Below, piece after piece: positions 49,337 to 57,909 of a stretch of 60,746 nt of DNA. Location of the stretch: positions 1 through 60,746 of the forward strand of contig URKE01000005.1 in the NCBI GenBank assembly GCA_900548285.1, written 5' to 3'. Positions within the stretch are counted from its first letter, which is position 1, and each line of letters begins with the position of its first letter. Source of the stretch: an uncultured Eubacteriales bacterium. GTDB taxonomy: Bacteria > Bacillota > Clostridia > Christensenellales > Borkfalkiaceae. The translations under genes and the position numbers were made by a program. The notes under the pieces were generated by a model that ran no database searches, was not told where the DNA came from, and was given only the letters and a program-made list of their open reading frames with translations.

Positions 49337-50938
49337 TTATTTGTTGCGGGTTTTAAGACAACTCGCTATGAATCCGCGGAACAGCGGATGTGATCTGTTT
49401 GGTCTGGATTTGAATTCGGGATGAAACTGCGCGCCGACGAAGAATCTGTCGCCCTCTATTTCCACCGTTTCCACGATTCTGCCGTCCGGCGAAATTCCGG
49501 AAAGAACAAGTCCGTTGTCCTCGAGAACTTTGCGGTAATCGTTGTTGAATTCGTATCTGTGACGGTGGCGTTCGGAAATCTCGTCCGCTCCGTAACATTC
49601 GCGCATCTGCGTGCCTTGTTTAACGGAGCAGGGATAAGCGCCGAGCCTCATCGTTCCGCCCTTGGGAATATTTCCTTGCTGGTCGGGCATAAGGTCTATT
49701 ACTTTATATTTCGCGTTTTCGTCGAATTCTCCCGAAGTCGCGCCGGCGAGATTGCAGACGTGGCGGGCGTATTCCATAACCATTATCTGCATGCCGAGAC
49801 ATATGCCGAAGTAAGGCAGATCGTGTTCTCTTGCGTATCTGCAGGTTTCGATCATCCCTTCGACGCCTCTCGAGCCGAAGCCGCCCGGAACGATGATTCC
49901 GTCCACGCCTTTATAGATTTCCGCGGCGGTATCGGGAGTGACTTCTTCGCTGTCAACCCATTTTATGTCTACATAGCAGCCGTTTTCGTAACCCGCGGAA
50001 TAAAGCGCTTCCACGACGGAAAGATAGGAATCGTGAAGTTTGACGTACTTCCCGACGAGCGCTACCGTTACGTGTTTTTTTCTGCCGTTTATGCGGCGGA
50101 TAAGTTCTTTCCACGGAGTGAGGTTGAGTTTGCTTCTGAGTTTAAGTTCTCTGCAAACGACCTTGTCGAGTCCGTTGTTGTGAAGCATTATAGGCGTCTG
50201 ATAAAGGCAGTCGAGCGTTACGTCCGAGATTACGCAATCGGGTTTAACGTTGCAGAAAAGCGTGATTTTCTTTCTCAGGTCGTCGCCTATGTCGGAATCG
50301 GAACGGGTGACGATAACGTCCGGGTGAATACCGAGCGACTGAAGTTCTTTAACGCTGTGCTGAGTTGGCTTTGTTTTATATTCGTCCGAGCCGGAAACGT
50401 AAGGAACGAGGCAGACGTGAATGAACAGGCAGTTTTCTCTGCCTACGTCCGAGGCGTACTGTCGGATTGCTTCGAGAAAGTGCGCGCTCTCGATGTCGCC
50501 TATCGTTCCGCCGATTTCGGTGATAACCACGTCGGCTTTGGTAACTTCGGCGTTCTTTCTGATGAATTTTTTCGTTTCGTTGGTTACGTGCGGAATTATC
50601 TGAACGGTCTGACCGAGATATTCGCCTCGTCTTTCCTTTTCGAGAACTTTGGAAAACACCTTGCCCGAAGTGAGGTTGGAGTATTTGTTGAGATCCTCGT
50701 CGATGAATCTTTCGTAATGCCCGAGGTCGAGATCGGTTTCCGCGCCGTCCTCTGTCACGTAAACTTCGCCGTGCTGAATGGGGTTCATCGTTCCCGGGTC
50801 AACGTTCATATAGGGGTCGAGTTTCTGAGCCGCGACTTTGTAACCTCTGAGTTTTAAAAGTCTGCCGAGCGAAGCCGCGACGATTCCTTTGCCGAGCCCC
50901 GAAACGACGCCGCCCGTAACGAATATGTATTTGGTCAT
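49337..50938 (-). CDS. pyrG: CTP synthase
   Basis: A 533-aa enzyme aminating UTP to CTP with glutamine. The N-terminal synthetase domain begins MTKYIFVTGGVVSGLGKGIV, and the C-terminal glutaminase has PYFGICLGMQ with the catalytic Cys and the His-Glu pair in QFHPEFKSRP. GGACGGAGATAAGTT precedes the ATG. The leader between promoter and gene carries a terminator, suggesting control by attenuation as in other Gram-positives. Confidence 0.96.
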   Translation of the reverse strand: MTKYIFVTGGVVSGLGKGIVAASLGRLLKLRGYKVAAQKLDPYMNVDPGTMNPIQHGEVYVTEDGAETDLDLGHYERFIDEDLNKYSNLTSGKVFSKVLEKERRGEYLGQTVQIIPHVTNETKKFIRKNAEVTKADVVITEIGGTIGDIESAHFLEAIRQYASDVGRENCLFIHVCLVPYVSGSDEYKTKPTQHSVKELQSLGIHPDVIVTRSDSDIGDDLRKKITLFCNVKPDCVISDVTLDCLYQTPIMLHNNGLDKVVCRELKLRSKLNLTPWKELIRRINGRKKHVTVALVGKYVKLHDSYLSVVEALYSAGYENGCYVDIKWVDSEEVTPDTAAEIYKGVDGIIVPGGFGSRGVEGMIETCRYAREHDLPYFGICLGMQIMVMEYARHVCNLAGATSGEFDENAKYKVIDLMPDQQGNIPKGGTMRLGAYPCSVKQGTQMRECYGADEISERHRHRYEFNNDYRKVLEDNGLVLSGISPDGRIVETVEIEGDRFFVGAQFHPEFKSRPNRSHPLFRGFIASCLKTRNK

Positions 50939-51050
50939 AACTTATCTCCGTCCTGTCGCGCAATATATTTGCCCTTCGCGATTCAGGATTTTTATTGTCC
51001 GTTTTGTTGAAAAAACGGGTGTAAATATACCTTTCGGAGTCTTTGAAAAT

Positions 51051-51101
51051 AAAAAAGGGCGTTTTTTTTTAGAAACTGCGAAAGTTCCTAAAAAAACGCC
51101 C
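51051..51101 (-). terminator. Leader terminator (attenuator) of pyrG
   Basis: On the minus strand, a GGGCG plus U-run arm (51,101-51,083) pairs with the U-A-rich/CGCCC arm (51,076-51,057) and is followed by TTTTTTATTTT. It sits about 24 nt after the promoter start region and 113 nt before pyrG, so it can be bypassed only by antitermination. Confidence 0.75.
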
Positions 51102-51130
51102 CGAAAAGCAATATTCAAAAAACGTGTTTT

Positions 51131-51159
51131 AGCATACTACTATTTTTTTCGTTTGTCAA
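51131..51159 (-). promoter_or_regulatory. Promoter of the pyrG-glnN operon
   Basis: Minus strand: TTGACA (51,159-51,154), a 17-bp spacer and TATGCT (51,136-51,131). The predicted start region reads ACACGTTTTTTG, with an initial T-run. Confidence 0.85.
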
Positions 51160-51274
51160 GCGTTGAACGGAATAATTTTTAAATTTTTTTTGCTTTTGCC
51201 GGCGGTTGTTTTGCGTGAAGTTCCGCCTCGTTTCGCGAACAGAATTTATATTATATATTGATATATACGTCGCG

Positions 51275-53899
51275 TTATTGAGTTATTTTCGTCACGTATT
51301 TATCCGGCAGGAAGTCGAGATAAGGCGACGGCGCGCGGCGGTAATTTACGTCGTAAAAAGTTTTGTATCTGGGGTAAGTTATCGTCAGTTTTTCTTTCGC
51401 CCTCGTCAGAGCGACGTAAAAAACTCTCTTTTCTTCCTCTTCGTTGCCGCTTGCCACCGCGCCGAAAGAAGGAAACTCGCCCTCGCCCGCTCCCGCGACG
51501 ATTACCTTTTTAAACTCGCATCCTTTCGACTGATGAACTGTTACGAGAGGGACTTTGTTGAACTTTTTAACAAGCACGTCCATCTGGCTGCCCGATAGCG
51601 ATACGTCCTGCAAAAACGCCTTTAACGAACTTATAGGCTCGCTTTTGTCGATGTAACTCTTCAAGGTCCGATAAAAATCGTTGGTCGATTCTTTGTCGGT
51701 GAGGTCGTTCTTTTCTTTCGTAACGCCGAGTTTTCCGGCGCAGGTTTTAACGAGCGTGAGCAAGTCGTTATCGATAAGCATTTGCCTCAGCGAACGCGTG
51801 AGTTCGTAAAAATCTCTGAACACCGCAGAGAATCTTTCGGTCACGTTCGCCCGCGCCGCGCTCGTGGGGCGAATATAGTTTTTTATAAAAACGCCGAGAA
51901 CTTTTTCGGTTGCCGTTACGTCCGAAAATGCGTCGTGAGCGCGTTCGTTTACAATCCCGAACGCGTCGCAGAGCGTGGCGAGTTTGTAGTCGCCCGTTCC
52001 GGGTTTTAAAAGCGCGGCGATTTTAAGCGTATCGTAACGATAGCCGAAGTCGTGGGGTATGTTTTCGGTTCTGAGTTCTCTTTCGAGAATGACGTCGTCG
52101 AACGACGCGCTGTTATGCCCCACGAGTACGCATCCTTTCGCGAATTCGCAAAAGTCGGCGAGGACTTCTGCCGCGGGCGCGCCGCCGTGAGAGCGGATAT
52201 ATTCTTCGTTGTAGCCGTGAACGGCTTCGGCGGCTTTTTTGATGGGTACGGACGGGATAATAAAGCGGTTAAACGTCTTTATCGTTCCGTTTTTGCCCGT
52301 TTTAACCGCAGAAATCTGTATCGCGCGGTCGTCGTCGAGATCGAGCCCCGTCGTTTCGAGGTCGTAAACCACGACGTTTCCTTTCGCGTAAGCGTCCGTC
52401 AGCGGTTTGTAATAATCGCCGGAAAGGTAAACTTGTTCGGACAAAAACTGTCCCACGGACAAGCCGAGAGAAGAGTAATCGTTGATCGCGGCGATCATTT
52501 CTCCCGTCACGCCGTCCACGCATTTCCCAGCGAGCCGCAAAAACGACGTTTCGTCGTCGGGGTTGATTATCAGCCTTAAAAACGCAAGATAATCCTTGAT
52601 GAGCGGCTTTTTATAGAACTGAAAATGAGTGTCCGCGGTGAAAAAATCTATCCTTTGGTCGGCGGGGAGACTTGCGTTGATTTTTTGCAGGCGGCGGTAA
52701 AGATCGGCGATATATCTGTTGGAGCGCGCCATAACGCAAACGTCCTTCGCTTCTCCGCGAAAAGCCTTAACTTCGTCGAAAACGGCTTTCGCTTCACCCT
52801 CCGCGCCGTCGCAGGCGATTATTTTTATCTTTTCGTCTTCCTCGTTGCTTCCGGCGGTTTCTTCCGTGGGGGCGGAAGGGCTTTCCGGTTCTTCGAGCGT
52901 TTGCCCGGCGTTGAACGCCGCGTTGAGATAATATGCGGAAGCGTAGGCGAGTATCGGCGAAGAACGTCTGTTTTTTTCGAGATTGACGGTTATCGCGCCG
53001 TATTCCTTTTTGAAGTTTTCGATTATTTCAAAAGGTTTCGAGCCTCGCCAGCCGTAAATGGTCTGGAACTGATCGCCGCAAAGCATAACGTTCGCGCCGT
53101 CGAAAAAGTACTTCATTATCTCGTACTCAAAAAGGCTTGTATCCTGCATTTCGTCCACGATAATCAACTTATAGGCTGGTTTTTGATAGTTGACGTCTGA
53201 AATAATCTCCTTGGCGGAAAAGATTAAATCGTCGAAGTCGCACAGCGCGGAAGCGTCGAGCGCGAATTTGTATTTTTCCATTATTTCCGAGCCTTTGCGT
53301 TTTAAAAGCGAAATCAGGTTTTCGTCGGTATATCTAACCGCTTTGTTTTTAACGGTGAAACACGAACGGAATTCGTCGCTCGAAGAGAGCAGAGAATCGA
53401 TCGCCGCGCCGTAACCGCCGGGCGAAAAATAACGATATCCCGTTTCGGCGCGGCGGTGCTTGATCATCGAAACGGCTTTGACGAGATTTTTGGTCGGGAC
53501 GGGCACAATTCCGTCCGCCGTTTTATATTCTCCCGAAGCGACGTATTCGTTAAGCACGGATTTTATCATTTCGCCGTCGTCGATTTCGTCCGCAATCTGT
53601 TTATCCGAAAACCTGCCCGTTTTCCGTCCGTATTCGCGCATAAGTCTGTAACAGAATCCGTGAATGGTGAACACTTCCGGGCGGAAATTTCCGCAGTAAA
53701 GCAGAATGTCGTTGCGGAGTTCCTCGGCGGCTTTAACCGTAAACGTAAGACAGAGTATTTTGTCCGCTTCGATGCCGAGTTGCTCGGCTTTCACGATTTT
53801 CTGCGCCACGGTATACGTTTTGCCCGTCCCCGCTCTTGCGAGCAGAAGAACGTTTTTATTGAATTCGTTCACGGCTTTCGCCTGCATTTCCGATAACAT
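51275..53899 (-). CDS. UvrD/PcrA-like superfamily 1 helicase with inserted DEDDh exonuclease domain
   Basis: An 874-aa protein. The helicase motifs are Walker A ARAGTGKTYT (21-30), motif II VDEMQDTS (248-255), motif III-like GDQFQTIYGWRG (275-286), VTVHQSKGCEFKKVI (787-801) and VFYVALTRAKEKL (826-838). Between the two helicase halves, at about 505-672, is a DnaQ/epsilon-like 3'-5' exonuclease: DLETTG (Asp513, Glu515), GHNSASFDD (Asp601) and HDAFSD (His655, Asp660), so all catalytic residues are present. The protein probably unwinds and trims DNA ends in repair. The ATG lies only six bases after the -10, without a Shine-Dalgarno; Met5 is an alternative start. Confidence 0.92.
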   Translation of the reverse strand: MLSEMQAKAVNEFNKNVLLLARAGTGKTYTVAQKIVKAEQLGIEADKILCLTFTVKAAEELRNDILLYCGNFRPEVFTIHGFCYRLMREYGRKTGRFSDKQIADEIDDGEMIKSVLNEYVASGEYKTADGIVPVPTKNLVKAVSMIKHRRAETGYRYFSPGGYGAAIDSLLSSSDEFRSCFTVKNKAVRYTDENLISLLKRKGSEIMEKYKFALDASALCDFDDLIFSAKEIISDVNYQKPAYKLIIVDEMQDTSLFEYEIMKYFFDGANVMLCGDQFQTIYGWRGSKPFEIIENFKKEYGAITVNLEKNRRSSPILAYASAYYLNAAFNAGQTLEEPESPSAPTEETAGSNEEDEKIKIIACDGAEGEAKAVFDEVKAFRGEAKDVCVMARSNRYIADLYRRLQKINASLPADQRIDFFTADTHFQFYKKPLIKDYLAFLRLIINPDDETSFLRLAGKCVDGVTGEMIAAINDYSSLGLSVGQFLSEQVYLSGDYYKPLTDAYAKGNVVVYDLETTGLDLDDDRAIQISAVKTGKNGTIKTFNRFIIPSVPIKKAAEAVHGYNEEYIRSHGGAPAAEVLADFCEFAKGCVLVGHNSASFDDVILERELRTENIPHDFGYRYDTLKIAALLKPGTGDYKLATLCDAFGIVNERAHDAFSDVTATEKVLGVFIKNYIRPTSAARANVTERFSAVFRDFYELTRSLRQMLIDNDLLTLVKTCAGKLGVTKEKNDLTDKESTNDFYRTLKSYIDKSEPISSLKAFLQDVSLSGSQMDVLVKKFNKVPLVTVHQSKGCEFKKVIVAGAGEGEFPSFGAVASGNEEEEKRVFYVALTRAKEKLTITYPRYKTFYDVNYRRAPSPYLDFLPDKYVTKITQ

Positions 53900-54232
53900 A
53901 TTTATATGATAACATTTTATTTCAAAAACTGCAACAACTCCGCGAAATTAAATCCTGCGCGCGAAATTTAATTGCCGCGGTTGCGTAAAATGCGAATAAA
54001 AGCCATAAAATCGCGTAAAATCGTACGATTCTACCGTCGGTAGAGAGCGAAAACCGTATTTCTACCGCCCGTAAACGCATCGTATATTAAAAACGAGCAA
54101 CAATAGACAACAAAACCGCCCGACAAGTGGTAAAATTGAAACGTAAACGTTCGCTTGCGGAAGGAAACCGAAGCGGACGAAAAAACGAAACGATAACAGA
54201 AAAAAGGATAAATGTAATATAAGGAGATACTT
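53900..54232. other. Intergenic region before the DegV pair
   Basis: About 330 bases without a gene. It holds the helicase promoter (53,906-53,934, minus), a palindrome CTACCGTCGGTAG near 54,031-54,043 and a related TTTCTACCG at 54,059-54,067. A TAAAAT at 54,131-54,136 may be the -10 for the DegV genes, but no matching -35 is seen. Confidence 0.5.
53906..53934 (-). promoter_or_regulatory. Promoter of the helicase-exonuclease gene
   Basis: Minus strand: TTGCAG (53,934-53,929), a 17-bp spacer and TATCAT (53,911-53,906). The start codon at 53,899 falls at the expected transcription start, suggesting a leaderless message. Confidence 0.6.
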
Positions 54233-55120
54233 ATGAGTAATTACGTACTTGGTTGCGGTTCGACCGTGGATCTTAACGAACAGCATCTTAAAGAAAGAAA
54301 CGTCGACGTGCTGCCCTTCCATTTCAGACTCGGCGAAAAAGATTACGACGACGACTTCGGGAAAAGCATCGCTTATAAAGATCTTTACGCCGAAATGGCT
54401 AAGGGAACGCCCGCGAAAACGAGCCAGACGACAGCCGCCGAATACGAAGAAAAGTTCGCGCCCATTCTCGAAAAGGGGCTGGACGTGGTTCACGTTACGC
54501 TCTCGTCCGGGATATCCGGTTCTTACGGCTCGTGCCTTATCGCCAAAAAAACGCTCGAGGAAAAATTCCCCGGCAGAAAAGTTTACGTCATCGATTCGCT
54601 TTGCGCCTCCTCGGGATACGGAATGTTGATCGATCTTGCCGCAGACTATCGCGACGAAGGTCACAGCGCGGCGGAACTCACCGATTATATCGAGAAAACG
54701 AAATTGCGTATTCATCACCTGTTTTATTCTATGGATTTATCCGCTTACGTCCGCGGCGGCAGAGTTTCGCAAACGGCGGGGATAATCGGCAGTCTGCTCA
54801 GAATCTGTCCCCTTCTTTACGTCAGCCCGGAAGGAAAGTTGCTGATAAAAAAGAAACTCATCGGCAAGAGAAGAGCGGTGATCGAGTTGATAACCGAAAT
54901 GCTTAAAAATGCGGACGACGGAGAGGATTACGACGGACCTTGCTATCTCTGCAATTCGGAAAGTCTTGAGGACGCCGAGTATACCGTTTCCGAAATCGAA
55001 AAGGCTTTTCCCAACCTTAAGGGTAAATGCAAAATTTTCGACATAGGCGCGACGATAGGTTGCCACACGGGAGCAGGCACCGTCGCGGTGTTCTTCCTCG
55101 GCAAGCCGAGAATAGCGTGA
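54233..55120 (+). CDS. DegV family fatty-acid-binding protein (first copy)
   Basis: A 295-aa DegV/FakB-type protein. Such proteins bind fatty acids and can present them to FakA for phosphorylation. Typical parts are LGCGSTVDLNEQ, KTSQTTAAEYEE, the VTLSSGISGSYGSCLIAKKT loop and VYVIDSLCASSGYGML. AAGGAGATACTT precedes the ATG. FakA is not in this window. It is paired with a close paralogue 36 nt downstream. Confidence 0.92.
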   Translation: MSNYVLGCGSTVDLNEQHLKERNVDVLPFHFRLGEKDYDDDFGKSIAYKDLYAEMAKGTPAKTSQTTAAEYEEKFAPILEKGLDVVHVTLSSGISGSYGSCLIAKKTLEEKFPGRKVYVIDSLCASSGYGMLIDLAADYRDEGHSAAELTDYIEKTKLRIHHLFYSMDLSAYVRGGRVSQTAGIIGSLLRICPLLYVSPEGKLLIKKKLIGKRRAVIELITEMLKNADDGEDYDGPCYLCNSESLEDAEYTVSEIEKAFPNLKGKCKIFDIGATIGCHTGAGTVAVFFLGKPRIA

Positions 55121-55156
55121 ACAGCGCAATAAATAACACGGAAGAAAAGAATAAAA

Positions 55157-56029
55157 ATGAGTGATTTTATTGTAAGTTGCGGTTCTACTGCGGATTTGAG
55201 CGAAGAAACCGCAAAAAAAAGGAATATAGCGGTTTTGCCGTTCTGCTTTCGCATCGGAGAAACCGATTATGCCGACGATTTCGGCAAAAGCATATCCAAC
55301 GAAGAGTTTTATAAACTCACTTCGGGCGGGGCTAAAGTAAAAACAAGTCAGATTTCGTCGGGGCGTTACGTCGAATTTTTCGAGCCGTTTTTAAAAGACG
55401 GCAAGGACGTTCTGCACGTAACGCTCTCGTCAGGGCTTTCGGGAACTTACGAATCCTGTCTGTCGGCAAAAAAGGAACTCGAAGCAAAATACCCGGAAAG
55501 GAAAGTTTACGTAATAGATTCTCTTTGCGGCTCTATGGGCTACGGAATGCTTGTTTTAAGCGCGGCGGATTATCGCGACGAGGGGCGAAGCACGGCGGAA
55601 ATCGCCGCTTTGCTCGAAGAGGACAGAAAAAAGGTTAAAGCGTTTTATTTCACGCCAGATCTTTCCGCGTTCATCCGCGGCGGCAGGCTTTCTCCCGCGG
55701 CGGGTTTCATAGGTTCTCTTTTGAAAATAGTTCCGCTTCTCGGCGTTACGGAGGACGGAAAACTGTTCGTAAAAAAGAAACTCATCGGCAAGAAAAGAGC
55801 GATAAGCGAATTGATTGCGGAAATGAAGGATAACGCCGCGAACGGAACGGATTACGACGGACCTTGTTACGTTTGCCATGCGGCTTGCGAAGACGACGCG
55901 AAATCGGTCGTAACCGAAATCGAGAAAGTTTTTCCGTCGCTCAAAGGCAAATGCGTCATATCCGAAATCGGACCGACTATGGGCGCTCATTGCGGAGCGA
56001 GTACGGTGGCGGTGTTTTTCGAAAGTTGA
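55157..56029 (+). CDS. DegV family fatty-acid-binding protein (second copy)
   Basis: A 290-aa paralogue of the preceding gene, colinear over its whole length (VSCGSTADLSEE, KTSQISSGRYVE, VTLSSGLSGTYESCLSAKKE, DYDGPCYVC). The two are probably a tandem duplication with later divergence, perhaps with different fatty-acid preference. The ribosome binding site is weak (GGAAGAAAAGAATAAA). Confidence 0.92.
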   Translation: MSDFIVSCGSTADLSEETAKKRNIAVLPFCFRIGETDYADDFGKSISNEEFYKLTSGGAKVKTSQISSGRYVEFFEPFLKDGKDVLHVTLSSGLSGTYESCLSAKKELEAKYPERKVYVIDSLCGSMGYGMLVLSAADYRDEGRSTAEIAALLEEDRKKVKAFYFTPDLSAFIRGGRLSPAAGFIGSLLKIVPLLGVTEDGKLFVKKKLIGKKRAISELIAEMKDNAANGTDYDGPCYVCHAACEDDAKSVVTEIEKVFPSLKGKCVISEIGPTMGAHCGASTVAVFFES

Positions 56030-56101
56030 AAAGAAGGCTGATTGCCAGCCAAGAATAAATTTCGCCGTTTTGGCAAGGTTCGTTTTAATCTTGTCCGGCA
56101 T

Positions 56102-56137
56102 CGGTGAAAATTACGGTGAAAATCACGGTGAAAAAGG
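56102..56137 (+). repeat. Three 12-bp direct repeats (iteron-like)
   Basis: CGGTGAAAATTA, CGGTGAAAATCA and CGGTGAAAAAGG run head to tail, with the first nine bases constant. They end 77 bp before the DnaA-box cluster. Confidence 0.8.
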
Positions 56138-56214
56138 CAGCGCAAAATGCGAAATTTATTACAAATTTTCACATAGACAAAACCGGTAAAAAAAGTCACG
56201 AAAACCCGGAAACG

Positions 56215-56283
56215 TGTTGATAACTTTTTCTGAAATGTGGATAACCCGGGGTTTTTGATAAAAGTTATCCACATTTATCCACA
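56215..56283. promoter_or_regulatory. DnaA-box cluster
   Basis: Exact DnaA boxes (TTATCCACA) are at 56,236-56,244 (reverse orientation), 56,265-56,273 and 56,275-56,283 (both forward, nearly adjacent). TGTTGATAA at 56,215-56,223 is a one-mismatch reverse box. Such density in 70 bp is expected at origins or at DnaA titration/reactivation sites. Confidence 0.8.
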
Positions 56284-56445
56284 AAAACGTATGTTCGCGT
56301 GGAAAACTCGCGGAGTGAAAATCTTCGTGTTTGTCGGAGAAATCGATTTTCGGGGCGGCGGAAAACTTCGTCAAGCGTTTATGCCACCTTTTTCGGGAAA
56401 AATTTAATTTGTATTTTCATTCGCATTTTTGCGGGTGTATAAAGG

Positions 56446-56489
56446 TCCGCCGCAGGCGATTGTTTTTAAGGACAATCGCCTGCGGCGGA
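56446..56489. other. 18-bp perfect hairpin
   Basis: Arms 56,446-56,463 and 56,472-56,489 are perfectly complementary (TCCGCCGCAGGCGATTGT and its reverse complement). The right flank TTTAAAAG has only a short T-run. It could end transcripts read from the DegV side. Confidence 0.7.
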
Positions 56490-56498
56490 TTTAAAAGA

Positions 56499-56535
56499 GA
56501 GCCGCGGTTGCGTTTTTTAAACGCCGCCACGGCTC
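56499..56535 (-). terminator. Probable terminator of tyrS
   Basis: An imperfect stem of about 15 bp (GAGCCG...CGGCTC with inner GCGTTT/AAACGC). On the minus strand it is followed by TCTTTTAAA. It lies 58 nt after the tyrS stop. Confidence 0.6.
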
Positions 56536-56592
56536 GTTATATTATTTCATTTATATAACTCGTTATATTATCACATTATATTACAAATTATA

Positions 56593-57798
56593 TTAAAGGA
56601 TTACGTTGATATGAACTTTCTTGCCCTTGTGAAGAACGAAACTGCCTTTCGATTTAACTTCCGGAGCAATCGTAAGATCGTTCACGGAGAGTTTCGTTTC
56701 GTCGATCGAAACGCCGCCGCCCTCTATGAGCCTTCTCGCTTCGCCTTTGGATTTGGCAACGCCCGCGCCGACCATTATGTCGAGAATATTATCCGCGCCG
56801 CCCGCGTTGTAAGAGGGCATATCTTCCGCGTTTCCGCCGAAAGCCGCTTTCGCCTGCTTTCTCGCCTGTTCGGCTTTTTCTTCGCCGTGAACGAGTTTTG
56901 TAACTTCAAACGCAAGCCTTTCTTTGGCGGCGTTCATTCTTTCGTCGTTGTGTTTCGTGAGTTCGGCGATTTCATCCATATCCATAAACGTCAGAAGCCG
57001 CATACATTCCGCAACTTTGCAGTCTTCCACGTTTCTGAAATATTGATAGAAGTCGTAAACGGAGCATTTGTTTTCGTCGAGCCAGAGCGCGCCTTTCTGA
57101 GTTTTGCCCATCTTTTTGCCTTCGCTGTTCAAAAGGAGAGTGCAAGTAAGGCAATAAGCGTCCTTTTGTTCCTTTCTGCGGATAAGGTCCACGCCCGCGA
57201 GCATGTTCGACCACTGGTCGTCGCCGCCCACCTCGAGCGAGCAGCCGTATTCGCGGTTTAAATGCAAAAAGTCGTACCCCTGCATAAGCATATAGTTGAA
57301 TTCAAAGAACGTGAGTCCTTTTTCCATTCTCTGTTTAAAGCACTCCGCCGTAAGCATTTTGTTCACGGAAAAATATACGCCGATATCGCGCAGGAAGTTT
57401 ACGTAATTGAGATCGAGAAGCCAATCGGCGTTATTCGCGATGATCGCGCCGTTTTCGCCATCGAAGTTTATGAAGCGGGACATCTGCTTTTTGAAACATT
57501 CGATGTTATGGTTAATCGTTTCTCTCGTCATCATCTGGCGCATGTCCGATCTGCCGGAGGGATCGCCTATCATGCCCGTGCCGCCGCCAAAAAGAGCGAT
57601 GGGGCGGTGTCCGTATTTCTGCATCCACGCCATAGCCATAATCGGAATGTAATGACCTATATGCAAACTGTCCGCCGTCGGGTCGAATCCGACGTAAAAA
57701 GTGACGCTTTCGGTTTCGAGTTTCTTTCTGAGATCGTCGCCGTAAACGGTTTGTTTTATAAATCCGCGTTCTTCGAGAACGTCCATAACGTTTTTCAT
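56593..57798 (-). CDS. tyrS: Tyrosyl-tRNA synthetase
   Basis: Class Ic synthetase charging tRNA-Tyr. It shows HIGHYIPIMAMA (HIGH), KMGKTQKGALWL (KMSKS-type), the GGDDQWSNMLAG tyrosine-site segment and a C-terminal S4-like RNA-binding domain (GVAKSKGEARRLIEGGGVSI). The frame extends upstream, but AGAGGTG before the ATG at 57,798 (MKNVMDVLEERGFIK) sets the start, giving 401 aa. No T-box is seen in the short leader. Confidence 0.95.
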   Translation of the reverse strand: MKNVMDVLEERGFIKQTVYGDDLRKKLETESVTFYVGFDPTADSLHIGHYIPIMAMAWMQKYGHRPIALFGGGTGMIGDPSGRSDMRQMMTRETINHNIECFKKQMSRFINFDGENGAIIANNADWLLDLNYVNFLRDIGVYFSVNKMLTAECFKQRMEKGLTFFEFNYMLMQGYDFLHLNREYGCSLEVGGDDQWSNMLAGVDLIRRKEQKDAYCLTCTLLLNSEGKKMGKTQKGALWLDENKCSVYDFYQYFRNVEDCKVAECMRLLTFMDMDEIAELTKHNDERMNAAKERLAFEVTKLVHGEEKAEQARKQAKAAFGGNAEDMPSYNAGGADNILDIMVGAGVAKSKGEARRLIEGGGVSIDETKLSVNDLTIAPEVKSKGSFVLHKGKKVHINVIL

Positions 57799-57909
57799 TT
57801 TTTCACCTCTCGGGCGGAAAGTTTTACCTCGCCGCAACCGAATAACATTTTAACATTAAAACAATATAAAAGCAAGCAAAAAAATCTTAAAATAACGGTT
57901 AAATAATAA

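Larger units (their letters stand above)
56030..56592. other. Long intergenic region with DnaA boxes and short direct repeats
   Basis: About 560 bases without a credible gene. From left to right it contains three 12-bp direct repeats (56,102-56,137), an AT-rich stretch, three exact DnaA boxes plus one near match (56,215-56,283), an 18-bp perfect hairpin (56,446-56,489) and the tyrS terminator hairpin (56,499-56,535). Confidence 0.75.

Noticed and set aside
50939..51160. Bacillus-type pyrG control by GGG reiteration
   Set aside because: The predicted transcript start has no G-run; the terminator is kept, but the mechanism is left open.
56030..56592. Chromosomal oriC
   Set aside because: DnaA boxes are present, but there is no dnaA/dnaN neighbourhood and the ribosomal operon would point toward it. 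Kept as a DnaA-box cluster only.
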